A stretch of DNA of 64,000 nt from the NCBI GenBank assembly GCA_036495715.1, contig DASXML010000052.1:1-64000 (forward strand). The letters run 5' to 3'. This stretch comes from Scandinavium sp036495715 (GTDB lineage: Bacteria; Pseudomonadota; Gammaproteobacteria; Enterobacterales; Enterobacteriaceae). Of the stretch, positions 15,136-24,237 are shown one piece after another. The notes beneath the pieces are model-generated. The model was not told where the DNA came from. It ran no database searches and worked only from the letters and a program-made list of their open reading frames with translations. The translations under genes and the position numbers were made by a program. Within the stretch, counting starts at the first letter, position 1, and every line of letters begins with the position of its first letter.

Positions 15136-16680
15136 TTAATCGAATTTCATGCGCGTGGCTTTGAGGTTGATGATTGCCAACGCGCCGACCAACAGGAAGA
15201 TCAACGTAGCAATTGCCGCTGCCAGGCCGAAGTCCTGGCCGCCACCGCCTTCAAACGCGATGCGGTAGGTGTAACTCACTAACAAATCGGTGTAGCCCGC
15301 TGGCGTGGTGGTGCCGAGTCGGTCCGGACCGCCGTTGGTCAACAGTTGAATCAGCACAAAGTTATTAAAGTTAAAGGCGAAACTGGCAATCATCAACGGC
15401 ATTAGCGGCTTGATAAGCAGTGGCAGCGTAATCTTGAAGAAGTTCTGGAATGGGCCAGCACCGTCCATTGCCGAGGCTTCATACAGATCGTCCGGAATCG
15501 CTTTCAGCAGCCCCATGCACAGGATCATCATGTACGGATAACCGAGCCAGGTGTTGACGATGATGATCATCGAACGTGCGGTGGTCGGGTCGCTGAACCA
15601 GGCCGGTTTGATGCCAAACAGCGCGCCCAGCATCATGTTTATCTCGCCGAAACTCTGGTTAAACAGCCCCTTGAAGATAAGAATCGAAATAAATGACGGT
15701 ACGGCGTACGGCAGAATCAACAGCACGCGATAAATCGCTTTGCCTTTCAGCGATTCCCACTGCACCACACACGCCAGCACCATGCCTACTGCCACGGTCA
15801 GCAGTACGGTCAGTACGGAGAACACCACGGTCCAGACGAAGATGGCGAAGAACGGTTTCTTAATACCCTCATCGGTAAAGACGCGGGTGAAGTTATCCCA
15901 GCCGATACTGACCGTGTAGCCCGGACTCAGTTTTTCATCGCCCCAGTTGCCGTCGGCGTTGACCGACTGATAAAAACCAATCTGGTTGTTCGGACGGTAT
16001 TTCACGCCGCTCTGGCTGTTGGTCAGCTCACCGTGTTTACCCTGCTTGTACAGCGGCTGGGTACCAGAGAATTGACGCAGGGAACTCATGATCACTTTGC
16101 TGTCATCGGGCAAAATGGCGGTCAGCTGATTCAGCGCCTGACGATTCTGGGTAATGACACGCAGGTTGCCGCGCTCGCCCGCGGGCAGAGCATCCGCTTC
16201 TTTCAACGTGATTTTTTGCTCGCCGCCGAATTTGAACGCGTCGGAGACATAATTTTTGCCGCTGTCGCCATCGGTCAGCGCCAGCTTCCATTCTTCGCCC
16301 GCCGGGTATAACCCGAAGTTATAGGCTTTGCCCGCCTGATAAGAACGGTCCATCAGGACTTGCAGCGCGCGTTCCTGTGTCAGCTGGTTAGTGCTGCTGT
16401 AGTTGGTAAACGCGATGGCGATGGTGCAGATCAGCGGGAACAGAACAAACAGCCCCATCCCAGCGACGCCTGGATAGACATAGCGCCAGGCATAGGCTTT
16501 GCGATTGGCGAAAATATACAGGCCAACAGAGCTTAAAATCAGCGTCATGATGGCAAACAGGTACTCCCCCTGGGCGTACATTAAAACAACAAGGTAACCC
16601 ACCAGCAGGCCCAGCAGCCCGACAACGGACCACTTTAGCGTTTCGCTTTGCCACCAGTGACTCTTTTTAACGGCATCCAT
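15136..16680 (-). CDS. malF: Maltose ABC transporter permease MalF
   Basis: A 514-residue inner-membrane permease, identical in length to E. coli MalF. It has N-terminal transmembrane segments, the large periplasmic P2 loop (roughly residues 95-275) that contacts MalE, and a C-terminal permease core. The EAA loop reads EASAMDGAGPFQNFFKITLP. The start at 16680 (MDAVKKSHWWQ) matches the family; in-frame codons further upstream are non-conserved. An ERIC element occupies the gap to malE. Confidence 0.97.
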   Translation of the reverse strand: MDAVKKSHWWQSETLKWSVVGLLGLLVGYLVVLMYAQGEYLFAIMTLILSSVGLYIFANRKAYAWRYVYPGVAGMGLFVLFPLICTIAIAFTNYSSTNQLTQERALQVLMDRSYQAGKAYNFGLYPAGEEWKLALTDGDSGKNYVSDAFKFGGEQKITLKEADALPAGERGNLRVITQNRQALNQLTAILPDDSKVIMSSLRQFSGTQPLYKQGKHGELTNSQSGVKYRPNNQIGFYQSVNADGNWGDEKLSPGYTVSIGWDNFTRVFTDEGIKKPFFAIFVWTVVFSVLTVLLTVAVGMVLACVVQWESLKGKAIYRVLLILPYAVPSFISILIFKGLFNQSFGEINMMLGALFGIKPAWFSDPTTARSMIIIVNTWLGYPYMMILCMGLLKAIPDDLYEASAMDGAGPFQNFFKITLPLLIKPLMPLMIASFAFNFNNFVLIQLLTNGGPDRLGTTTPAGYTDLLVSYTYRIAFEGGGGQDFGLAAAIATLIFLLVGALAIINLKATRMKFD

Positions 16681-16701
16681 GGGGTCTTTTCCTCTATCCC
16701 C

Positions 16702-16814
16702 TTCACACTTCGCGCAGCAGGTGTGTTGGCGGCGTTTGCTCACCCCAGTCACTTACTTGTGTAAGCGCCTGGGGATTCACTCTCTTGCCGCCTTCCTGCA
16801 ACGCGAATAATGTT
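16702..16814. repeat. ERIC element between malE and malF
   Basis: ERIC core CTCACCCCAGTCACTTACTT ... GTAAGCGCCTGGGGATTCAC with flanking arms (CTTCGCGCAGCAGG / CCTGCAACGCGAATAATG). E. coli carries REP sequences at this same intergenic site, where they stabilise the malE message; the ERIC may do the same here. Confidence 0.9.
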
Positions 16815-16883
16815 GGGTATACAACCAGAAAAATATTGTCTATTTCCCCCTCTTCCCAAACGGGAAAGGGGGGCGATCGTGTG

Positions 16884-18074
16884 TTACTTGGTGATACGAC
16901 CCTGAGCATCTTTCAGCGCAGCATCCACGGTCTGACGTCCGCTGGCGGCGTTGATGACCGCAGTACGGGTGGCGTACCAGAAGGCGGCCATCTGCGGAAC
17001 GTTAGGCATGATTTCACCGGACTTCGCGTTCGCCATGGTGGCGGCGATACGCGGATCTTTTTCCAGCTGTTCCTGGTAAGATTTCAGCGCAACAGCACCC
17101 AACGGCTTGTCTTTGTTCACATCGGCCAGGCCGTCGTTGGTCAGCAGATAGTTTTCGAGGAACTCTTTCGCCAGTTCTTTGTTCGGGCTGGCGGCGTTGA
17201 TGCCTGCGCTCAGCACGCCCACGAACGGTTTAGACGCTTTGCCTTTGAAGGTTGGCAGCATCGTTACGCCGTAGTTTATTTTGCTCTTGTCGATGTTGGA
17301 CCACGCCCACGGACCGTTGATGGTCATCGCGGTTTCGCCCTTGTTGAACGCCGCTTCCGCGATGGAATAATCGGTATCCGCGTTCATGTGTTTGTTTTTG
17401 ATGAGATCAACCAGGAAGGTCAGGCCCGCTTTCGCGCCTGCATTGTCCACGCCCACGTCTTTCACGTCATATTTGCCGTTTTCAAACTTGAACGCATAAC
17501 CGCCGTCGGCAGCAATCAGCGGCCAGGTGAAGTACGGCTCTTGCAGGTTGAACATCAGCGCGGATTTACCCTTCGCTTTCAGTTGTTTATCCAGCGCCGG
17601 GATCTCTTCCCAGGATTTTGGCGGGTTCGGCACCAGGTCTTTGTTATAGATGAGCGACAGTGCTTCGACGGCAATCGGGTAGGCGATCAGTTTGCCGTTG
17701 TAACGTACTGCGTCCCAGGTGAAGGGATAGAGTTTGTCCTGGAAGGCTTTGTCCGGCGTCACTTCTGCCAACAGGCCAGACTGCGCGTAGCCACCAAAAC
17801 GGTCATGCGCCCAGAAGATGATGTCCGGGCCATCGCCCGTGGCAGCGACCTGCGGGAATTTCTCTTCCAGTTTGTCCGGGTGTTCAATGGTCACTTTGAT
17901 GCCGGTGTCTTTCTCAAATTTCTTTCCGACTTCAGCGAGGCCGTTATAGCCTTTATCGCCGTTGATCCAGATAACCAGCTTGCCTTCTTCGATTTTCGCG
18001 AAGGCAGAGGCGGAAAACATCATTGTGGTCAATGCAGACAGCGCGAGGATGCGTGCGCCAGTTTTGATTTTCAT
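16884..18074 (-). CDS. malE: Periplasmic maltose-binding protein MalE
   Basis: A 396-residue protein equal in length to E. coli MalE. The signal peptide is the first 26 residues (MKIKTGARILALSALTTMMF... ASAFA). The mature N-terminus KIEEGKLVIWINGDKGYNGL is the classic MBP start. It binds maltose/maltodextrins and delivers them to MalFGK2, and also serves chemotaxis in relatives. First gene of malEFG, divergent from malK across a 370-base control region. Confidence 0.98.
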   Translation of the reverse strand: MKIKTGARILALSALTTMMFSASAFAKIEEGKLVIWINGDKGYNGLAEVGKKFEKDTGIKVTIEHPDKLEEKFPQVAATGDGPDIIFWAHDRFGGYAQSGLLAEVTPDKAFQDKLYPFTWDAVRYNGKLIAYPIAVEALSLIYNKDLVPNPPKSWEEIPALDKQLKAKGKSALMFNLQEPYFTWPLIAADGGYAFKFENGKYDVKDVGVDNAGAKAGLTFLVDLIKNKHMNADTDYSIAEAAFNKGETAMTINGPWAWSNIDKSKINYGVTMLPTFKGKASKPFVGVLSAGINAASPNKELAKEFLENYLLTNDGLADVNKDKPLGAVALKSYQEQLEKDPRIAATMANAKSGEIMPNVPQMAAFWYATRTAVINAASGRQTVDAALKDAQGRITK

Positions 18075-18158
18075 AGATCCCGTCCTGTTTGGTGATGTGC
18101 GCCTGGAGACGCCTGGTGGCTTTTACATCGCTAAGTTTCCTTACTTAACATCCTCTTT

Positions 18159-18362
18159 CCATCCTCCCCGAGCCTACGCCCCACCCCCGGTTTGTGTGAT
18201 CTCCGTTACATAAAATTAAGTTATGGGTTCTGGCGCACACAAAATGACGCTGGTTTTTGCTGTGTCCATCACGCTTTTCATCAGGCCCCGCCGTCAGCGG
18301 TGGCAGATGACATCTCCTCATCCTCCCATCTCCTCCCCCATGAAAAACACAGGGGTGGAGGA
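18159..18362. promoter_or_regulatory. malE/malK divergent control region: MalT boxes and CRP site
   Basis: MalT-box-like sequences (consensus GGGGA-T/G-GAGG) occur as GGGGAGGATGG on the minus strand at 18159-18169, as a cluster GGGGGAGGAGATGGGAGGAT on the minus strand within 18311-18340, and as GGGGTGGAGGAT on the plus strand at 18352-18363. TGTGATCTCCGTTACA at 18195-18210 fits a CRP site (TGTGA-N6-TCACA, one mismatch). The arrangement resembles the E. coli malEp-malKp region, which MalT and CRP activate together. Confidence 0.75.
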
Positions 18363-18444
18363 TTCACGAAAGTTATAGGTCGCGCATAGTCAGCGTCAGT
18401 TGAATATTTCTTTTAGTGACAGGTTGTAACGAAGGGAGAAGGGG

Positions 18445-19554
18445 ATGGCGAGCGTACAGCTGCGAAATGTAACGAAAGCCTGGGGTGACGTGGTGGTGTC
18501 GAAAGACATCAATCTCGACATCCATGAGGGGGAGTTTGTGGTGTTTGTCGGGCCATCGGGCTGTGGCAAATCCACGCTGCTGCGTATGATCGCCGGACTG
18601 GAAACCATCACCAGCGGGGAACTGCTGATTGGTGAAAAACGCATGAACGAAACGCCGCCCGCAGAACGTGGCATCGGCATGGTGTTCCAGTCCTACGCGT
18701 TGTACCCCCATCTCTCTGTTGCAGAAAACATGTCTTTCGGCCTCAAGCTTGCGGGCGCAAAGAAAGACGTCATTAACCAGCGCGTGACTCAGGTGGCCGA
18801 AGTGCTGCAACTGGCTCACCTTCTGGAGCGTAAACCGAAAGCCCTTTCCGGCGGGCAGCGTCAGCGTGTGGCGATTGGCCGTACGCTGGTGGCAGAGCCG
18901 CGCGTGTTCTTGCTTGATGAACCGCTGTCGAACCTCGACGCTGCGCTGCGTGTGCAAATGCGCATTGAAATTTCCCGTCTGCATAAGCGCCTGGGCCGCA
19001 CGATGATTTACGTCACCCACGATCAGGTTGAAGCCATGACCCTGGCCGACAAAATCGTGGTGCTGGATGCCGGACGCGTGGCGCAAGTCGGCAAACCGCT
19101 CGAACTTTATCACTACCCGGCAGACCGTTTTGTCGCGGGCTTTATCGGCTCGCCAAAGATGAACTTCCTGCCGGTGAAAGTCACGGCTACTGCCATTGAG
19201 CAGGTGCAAGTGGAGCTGCCAAACCGCCAGCAAATCTGGCTGCCGGTGGAAAGCACCGGCGTGCAGGTTGGCGCCAATATGTCGTTAGGCATTCGTCCTG
19301 AGCATCTTCTACCGAGCGACATCGCCGATGTCACCCTTGAAGGAGACGTACAGGTTGTCGAGCAACTGGGTCACGAAACGCAAATTCATATCCAGATCCC
19401 CTCCATCCGTCAGAACCTGGTTTACCGCCAGACTGACGTGGTGTTGGTAGAAGAGGGAGCCAAATTCGCTATCGGTCTGCCGCCAGAGCGTTGCCATTTA
19501 TTCCGTGAGGATGGCTCTGCATGTCGTCGGCTGCACAAAGAACCGGGCGTTTAA
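18445..19554 (+). CDS. malK: Maltose importer ATPase MalK
   Basis: A 369-residue ABC ATPase (E. coli MalK 371) that energises MalFGK2 and, in E. coli, sequesters MalT. The Walker A motif is GPSGCGKST near residue 36, the signature is LSGGQRQR, Walker B is VFLLDEP and the switch is THDQ. The C-terminal regulatory OB-type domain starts near residue 240. GAAGGGAGAAGGGG precedes the ATG. It heads the malK-lamB-malM operon, with 40 bases to lamB. Confidence 0.97.
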   Translation: MASVQLRNVTKAWGDVVVSKDINLDIHEGEFVVFVGPSGCGKSTLLRMIAGLETITSGELLIGEKRMNETPPAERGIGMVFQSYALYPHLSVAENMSFGLKLAGAKKDVINQRVTQVAEVLQLAHLLERKPKALSGGQRQRVAIGRTLVAEPRVFLLDEPLSNLDAALRVQMRIEISRLHKRLGRTMIYVTHDQVEAMTLADKIVVLDAGRVAQVGKPLELYHYPADRFVAGFIGSPKMNFLPVKVTATAIEQVQVELPNRQQIWLPVESTGVQVGANMSLGIRPEHLLPSDIADVTLEGDVQVVEQLGHETQIHIQIPSIRQNLVYRQTDVVLVEEGAKFAIGLPPERCHLFREDGSACRRLHKEPGV

Positions 19555-19594
19555 ATCCCATAACAAAAGAAAAGCAATGGTCTCAGGAGATAGA

Positions 19595-20944
19595 ATGATG
19601 ATTACTCTGCGCAAACTTCCACTGGCAATCGCCGTGACAGCAGGCATTTTGTCTGCGCACGCGGGCGCTGTCGATTTCAAAGGTTATGCCCGTTCGGGTA
19701 TCGGCTGGACCGGTAGCGGCGGTGCACAACAGTGCTTCCAGGCAACGGGTGCACAAAGTAAATATCGTCTCGGTAACGAATGTGAAACCTACGCCGAGCT
19801 GAAATTTGGTCAGGAAGTGTGGAAAGAAGGCGATAAGAGCTTCTATTTCGACACTAACGTGGCTTACTCCGTCGCACAGCAGAATGACTGGGAAGCAACC
19901 AGCCCAGCCTTCCGTGAAGCGAACGTGCAGGGTAAAAACCTGATCGACGCACTGCCAGGCGCTACCATCTGGGCCGGTAAGCGCTTCTATCAGCGTCATG
20001 ACGTACACATGATTGACTTCTACTACTGGGACATCTCCGGTCCGGGTGCAGGTCTGGAAAACGTGGATGTGGGCATCGGTAAAATGTCCTTCGCGGCAAC
20101 CCGTTCTACTGAAGCGGGCGGCTCTAACGCGTTTGCCAGCGACAACATTCGTGATTACACCACGGCAACCGCGAACGACGTGTTTGACGTGCGTTTGGGC
20201 CAGATGGAAATCAACCCAGGTGGTACTCTGGAATTGGGCGTCGACTATGGTCACACCAACGTAAATGACGATTACTACCTGCAGCCAAAAGCGTCTAAAG
20301 ACGGCTGGATGCTGACTGCTGAACACACCCAGAGCATGTTGAAAGGCTTCAACAAGTTCGTTGTTCAGTACGCAACGGATTCCATGACCTCTCAAGGTAA
20401 AGGCCAGTCTCAGGGCGCGGGTGTGGGTCTTGGTAACGATGAAACGGGCAAACTGTACGCGTATGGCATCAACAACGATGGCCATTTGCTGCGTGTTCTC
20501 GACCACGGTGCCATCACGCTTAGCGACAACTGGGACCTGATGTACGTTGGCATGTACCAGGACATCAGCTGGGACAACAACAACGGCACCAAATGGTACA
20601 CCGTGGGTGTGCGCCCAATGTACAAATGGACGCCTATCATGAGTACCTTGCTGGAGGTGGGCTACGACAACGTCAAATCCCAGAACACCGGCGACACCAA
20701 CAACCAGTACAAAATTACCCTTGCTCAACAATGGCAAGCGGGTGACAGCATCTGGTCACGTCCGGCGCTGCGTGTCTTCGCAACCTACGCCCGTTGGAAC
20801 GAAAAATGGGGCTATGACACTGCGGGTAGCCCTGCAACAAACAACGCTGACTTCAACTCTAACTTCGGTATGCAGACCTCTGGCCTTGGCCGTGGCGATA
20901 CCGACGAGTTTAGCTTCGGTGCCCAGATGGAAATCTGGTGGTAA
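19595..20944 (+). CDS. lamB: Maltoporin LamB
   Basis: A 449-residue outer-membrane trimeric porin for maltodextrins (E. coli 446). The signal peptide MMITLRKLPLAIAVTAGILS... is followed by VDFKGYARSGIGWTGSGG, the start of the 18-stranded barrel. It ends in the terminal tryptophan typical of LamB (MEIWW). CAGGAGATAG precedes the start, and an upstream in-frame extension is rejected. A strong hairpin follows before malM. Confidence 0.97.
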   Translation: MMITLRKLPLAIAVTAGILSAHAGAVDFKGYARSGIGWTGSGGAQQCFQATGAQSKYRLGNECETYAELKFGQEVWKEGDKSFYFDTNVAYSVAQQNDWEATSPAFREANVQGKNLIDALPGATIWAGKRFYQRHDVHMIDFYYWDISGPGAGLENVDVGIGKMSFAATRSTEAGGSNAFASDNIRDYTTATANDVFDVRLGQMEINPGGTLELGVDYGHTNVNDDYYLQPKASKDGWMLTAEHTQSMLKGFNKFVVQYATDSMTSQGKGQSQGAGVGLGNDETGKLYAYGINNDGHLLRVLDHGAITLSDNWDLMYVGMYQDISWDNNNGTKWYTVGVRPMYKWTPIMSTLLEVGYDNVKSQNTGDTNNQYKITLAQQWQAGDSIWSRPALRVFATYARWNEKWGYDTAGSPATNNADFNSNFGMQTSGLGRGDTDEFSFGAQMEIWW

Positions 20945-20980
20945 TTCGTAATTGATTTAACCCACTGTTATGCCAACTAA

Positions 20981-21005
20981 AGAGGGGCGAAAGCCCCTCT
21001 GTTTT
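20981..21005 (+). terminator. Hairpin terminator/attenuator between lamB and malM
   Basis: AGAGGGGC and GCCCCTCT pair around a GAAA tetraloop and are followed by GTTTTA. It probably lowers malM expression relative to lamB. Confidence 0.75.
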
Positions 21006-21061
21006 AGACTCAGCGCGCTATTGCCTGGCTACCGCTGAGCCCTGTCTTTGAGGTCAATAAA

Positions 21062-22033
21062 ATGAAAATGAACAAAAGTCTCATCGCGCTGTGCCTCTCC
21101 GCTGGCCTGCTGGCAAGCGTTCCGGCAGTCAGCTTCGCGGAAGTGAATTTCGTCCCGCAGAACACGGCTTCTGCGCCTGCTATCCCGGCAACTGCGCTCC
21201 AGCAGTTGACCTGGACCCCTGTTGATCAGTCTAAAACCCAAAGCACCGACCTGGCCGGTGGCGGTCAGCAACTGAATGTCCCTGGCATTTCCGGCCCGGT
21301 GGCGGCATACAGCGTTCCGGCTAACATTGGCGAGCTGTATATCACGCTCACCAGCGAAGTGAACAAACAAACCCGCGTCTTTGCACCGAACGTGCTGATC
21401 CTTGATCAGAACATGACGCCATCGGCATTCTTCCCCAGCAATTATTTCACCTACCAGGAACCGGGCGTGATGAGTGCCGACCGCCTGGAAGGGCTGATGC
21501 GCCTGACGCCTGCATTGGGTCAGCAGAAAATTTATGTGTTGGTGTTTACCACGCCGCAGGATCTCCAGCAGACCACCACGCTGGTTGACCCGGCAAAAGC
21601 CTACGCCAAAGGTACCGGCAACGCCGTGCCAGATATTCCAGACCCGATTGCCCGTCACGTCACTGATGGCACGTTGAAACTGAAAGTGAAAACGTCCTCC
21701 GCTTCCAGCGTGCTGGTCGGCCCACTGTTTGGCTCTTCCGGCCCTGGCCCTGTCACCGTGGGTAACACTGCGGCGCCGGTTTACAGCGCACCAGCGGCAG
21801 CTCCGGTTGCAGCAACGGCTGTAGCCGCACCGGTCGCCGCGTCTGCTGCAACGCCTGCGGTGAAGGGTGAACCGGTTCTCAATGACACCGAAAGCTACTT
21901 CAATAACGCGATTAAACAGGCTGTGAAAGAAGGCAACATCGACAAAGCCCTGAAACTGTTAAATGAAGCCGAACGTCTCGGGTCGACTTCAGCGCGTTCC
22001 ACCTTTATCAGTAGTGTAAAAGGCAAGGGGTGA
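21062..22033 (+). CDS. malM: Maltose operon periplasmic protein MalM
   Basis: A 323-residue exported protein with a signal peptide of about 26 residues (MKMNKSLIALCLSAGLL...). The conserved MalM body contains GELYITLTSEVNKQTRVFAPNVL. An Ala/Pro/Val-rich linker near residues 230-265 is longer than in E. coli (306 residues). The conserved C-terminal module ends TSARSTFISSVKGKG. The function is unknown. Third gene of the malK operon; a terminator follows. Confidence 0.93.
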   Translation: MKMNKSLIALCLSAGLLASVPAVSFAEVNFVPQNTASAPAIPATALQQLTWTPVDQSKTQSTDLAGGGQQLNVPGISGPVAAYSVPANIGELYITLTSEVNKQTRVFAPNVLILDQNMTPSAFFPSNYFTYQEPGVMSADRLEGLMRLTPALGQQKIYVLVFTTPQDLQQTTTLVDPAKAYAKGTGNAVPDIPDPIARHVTDGTLKLKVKTSSASSVLVGPLFGSSGPGPVTVGNTAAPVYSAPAAAPVAATAVAAPVAASAATPAVKGEPVLNDTESYFNNAIKQAVKEGNIDKALKLLNEAERLGSTSARSTFISSVKGKG

Positions 22034-22071
22034 TCGTTTCCCCACATTGCTGATGTTTGGCGTTGACTATT

Positions 22072-22101
22072 CGGTGCGTCCATTTGGGTGCACCGTTTTT
22101 T
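22072..22101 (+). terminator. Terminator of the malK-lamB-malM operon
   Basis: CGGTGC pairs with GCACCG around a 12-base loop, followed by six T. Downstream, at 22130-22152, a 10-bp stem (ACAGCCATGC / GCATGGCTGT) lies in the ubiC leader. Confidence 0.65.
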
Positions 22102-22242
22102 CTGCCACGACTGCATTTTTTGCTCACGCACAGCCATGCGTTGCATGGCTGTTGCGATGATGCTCGTATATTGACGTTTCTTACTCCCGCGAACACTTTT
22201 CTACGATACAATGCCGATAAGTTATGTATCGGAGAGTCTGGC

Positions 22243-22740
22243 ATGTCACACCCTGCGCTGGCGCAGCTGCGTGCACTACGCTATTACACCGCAATACCGG
22301 AACTCGACGCGCAGTTGCTCGACTGGCTGCTGCTGGAAGATTCCATGACCAAACGCTTTGAGCAGCAGGGCAAACGCGTCACCGTGACGCTGGTCCGTGA
22401 AGATTATGTGGGTCAGGATGAAATAGCCGAAGAGCTGGCGTTGTTGCCCGCAGAATCGCGCTACTGGCTGCGCGAAATATTGCTCTGCGCGGACGGCGAA
22501 CCCTGGCTTGCCGGGCGCACGGTAGTGCCGGAATCCACGCTGTGCGGGCCGGAACTGGCGCTGCAACAGCTTGGCAAAACGCCGCTCGGGCGCTATCTGT
22601 TTACGTCATCAACCTTAACCCGTGATTTTATTGAAATTGGTAAAGATGCAGAGCTGTGGGGGCGTCGCTCCCGCCTTCGGCTGAGCGGTAAACCGCTCCT
22701 GTTAACCGAGCTGTTTCTGCCTGCGTCGCCGTTGTACTGA
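22243..22740 (+). CDS. ubiC: Chorismate pyruvate-lyase UbiC
   Basis: A 165-residue cytoplasmic enzyme that converts chorismate to 4-hydroxybenzoate plus pyruvate, the first committed step of ubiquinone synthesis. It matches E. coli UbiC along its length, including VTLVREDYVGQDEIAEE and the REILLCADGEPWLAGRTVVP strand with the substrate arginine. GGAGAGTCTGGC sets the start. ubiA follows after 13 bases in the same operon. Confidence 0.96.
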   Translation: MSHPALAQLRALRYYTAIPELDAQLLDWLLLEDSMTKRFEQQGKRVTVTLVREDYVGQDEIAEELALLPAESRYWLREILLCADGEPWLAGRTVVPESTLCGPELALQQLGKTPLGRYLFTSSTLTRDFIEIGKDAELWGRRSRLRLSGKPLLLTELFLPASPLY

Positions 22741-22753
22741 GAGGATGTGAATT

Positions 22754-23623
22754 ATGGAGAGGAGTCTGACGCAGACTAAGCTGCAGGCTTATTGCCATCT
22801 GATGAGATTGCATAAACCGATAGGTACGCTGCTGCTGCTCTGGCCGACGCTATGGGCGCTGTGGGTGGCAATGCCCGGCATACCGCCACTGTGGATCCTG
22901 GTGGTCTTTGTGGTTGGCGTGTGGTCAATGCGTGCGGCGGGCTGCGTGGTGAATGATTACGCCGATCGTAAAATCGATGGTCATGTAAAACGTACTGCCT
23001 ATCGCCCCTTGCCAAACGGTGATGTCACGGAAAAGGAAGCGCGCGTTGTTTTTGTCGTGCTGGTGCTGCTGTCGTTCCTGCTGGTGTTAACGCTCAATAC
23101 CATGACCATTTTGCTGTCGGTGGTGGGTCTGGCGCTGGCGTGGGTTTATCCGTTCATGAAGCGCTACACCCATTTGCCGCAGGTGGTGCTCGGCGCGGCG
23201 TTTGGTTGGTCGATTCCGATGGCCTATGCTGCCGTCAGTGAATCGCTGCCGCTCAGCTGCTGGCTGATGTTTGCGGCGAACATCTGCTGGACGGTGGCTT
23301 ACGATACGCAATATGCGATGGTCGATCGGGATGACGATGTTAAAATCGGTGTGAAATCCACGGCTATCCTCTTCGGTAAACACGACAAACTGATCATCGG
23401 CATTTTGCAAGTGCTGACGCTGGCGTTAATGGCGGCGGTAGGCTGGTTGAGTCATCTGAATTGGGAATTCTACTGGTCGATCTTTGTTGCCGGAGCGCTG
23501 TTTATCTACCAGCAAAAGTTGATTAAAAACCGCGAGCGCGATGCCTGCTTTAAAGCGTTTATGAACAATAACTACGTCGGGCTGGTGCTGTTTATCGGTC
23601 TGGCGATGAGTTACCTGCTGTAG
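22754..23623 (+). CDS. ubiA: 4-Hydroxybenzoate octaprenyltransferase UbiA
   Basis: A 289-residue inner-membrane prenyltransferase with eight to nine hydrophobic segments. It joins octaprenyl diphosphate to 4-hydroxybenzoate. The two Asp-rich motifs are NDYADRKIDGHVKRT (about residues 72-86) and DRDDDVKIG (about 192-200). GAGAGGATGTGAATT precedes the start. It is co-transcribed with ubiC and followed by REP-like hairpins. Confidence 0.96.
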   Translation: MERSLTQTKLQAYCHLMRLHKPIGTLLLLWPTLWALWVAMPGIPPLWILVVFVVGVWSMRAAGCVVNDYADRKIDGHVKRTAYRPLPNGDVTEKEARVVFVVLVLLSFLLVLTLNTMTILLSVVGLALAWVYPFMKRYTHLPQVVLGAAFGWSIPMAYAAVSESLPLSCWLMFAANICWTVAYDTQYAMVDRDDDVKIGVKSTAILFGKHDKLIIGILQVLTLALMAAVGWLSHLNWEFYWSIFVAGALFIYQQKLIKNRERDACFKAFMNNNYVGLVLFIGLAMSYLL

Positions 23624-23630
23624 CCCAATA

Positions 23631-23703
23631 GGCCCGGTGGCGCAACGCCAACCGGGCCAAATATTTGGCGATGTGTAGACCCGGAAAGCCTACGCTATCG
23701 GCA
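23631..23703. repeat. REP-like hairpins downstream of ubiA
   Basis: GGCCCGGTGGCG pairs with CGCCAACCGGGCC (23631-23658). A second REP-like sequence, GTAGACCCGGAAAGCCTACG, starts at 23674. They separate convergent ubiA and the small exported-protein gene. Confidence 0.65.
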
Positions 23704-23710
23704 TGTGTTT

Positions 23711-24055
23711 CTAGCCGTTATGATTAATCTCGTGGCTCACATCGTTTTCCTGCTGGTTGATGGTTTTCTTCTCTGATTTCGTGATGTGCCCATTATCGAA
23801 TTTCGCGTCAGTGCGTTCTTCCTGACGGATTTTGTGATCCTGTTGATGCAGGTTGTGGGCTTCGTCTTTGCTCATCTGCCCGTCCTTCACATCGTGCTTA
23901 ATGCGATGGTCCTGCTTGTCCAGCCGCGAGTTAACGTCATCACGGCGCGGGTGCTGCTTCTGCCATTGTGTTTCCTGGGCAAACGCGCTGGCGCAGGTAG
24001 CGGAAAACAGGCTGACAAGACCCAATACAACGACGGTTTTTTTAAACGTAAACAT
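23711..24055 (-). CDS. Small exported protein, histidine/aspartate/lysine-rich, unknown function
   Basis: 114 residues with a clear signal peptide (MFTFKKTVVVLGLVSLFS..., cleavage after ASAFA). The mature part is highly charged and helical, built from two similar stretches (DKQDHRIKHDVKDGQMSKDEAHNL and QQDHKIRQEERTDAKFDNGHITKSEKKTI, each shown here in outline), which suggests an internal repeat. I do not recognise a named family. Of the nearby ATGs, the one at 24055 has GAGG at proper spacing. It is monocistronic between ubiA and plsB. A periplasmic location is likely. Confidence 0.75.
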   Translation of the reverse strand: MFTFKKTVVVLGLVSLFSATCASAFAQETQWQKQHPRRDDVNSRLDKQDHRIKHDVKDGQMSKDEAHNLHQQDHKIRQEERTDAKFDNGHITKSEKKTINQQENDVSHEINHNG

Positions 24056-24197
24056 CGACATATCCTCGTGATCCACGAACGGTTTTAAATATTTAGCAGG
24101 TGAATGGTTATCCTGTTAATAATTACTTTAGCGCGGAGTTGAGGCAGGTTGTGTAACGGTATGTAGGTGAGTGGTTACTGGATTTACAACGAGGAAG

Positions 24198-24229
24198 AAC
24201 CCACTCTCCCGTCAGCGAGAGAGTGGGTT
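24198..24229 (-). terminator. Hairpin downstream of plsB
   Basis: AACCCACTCTC (24198-24208) pairs with GAGAGTGGGTT (24219-24229) a few bases past the plsB stop. The minus-strand side is followed by CTTCCTCG rather than a clean T-run, so termination may be weak. Confidence 0.55.
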
Positions 24230-24237
24230 TGAGACAG

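Noticed and set aside
16785..18095. A 436-codon open frame antisense to malE
   Set aside because: It mirrors the codon bias of malE on the other strand, has no ribosome site and no recognisable protein; malE itself is certain.
19583..20737. A 384-codon open frame antisense to lamB
   Set aside because: A shadow of highly biased lamB codons; the product is histidine/valine-rich without any domain.
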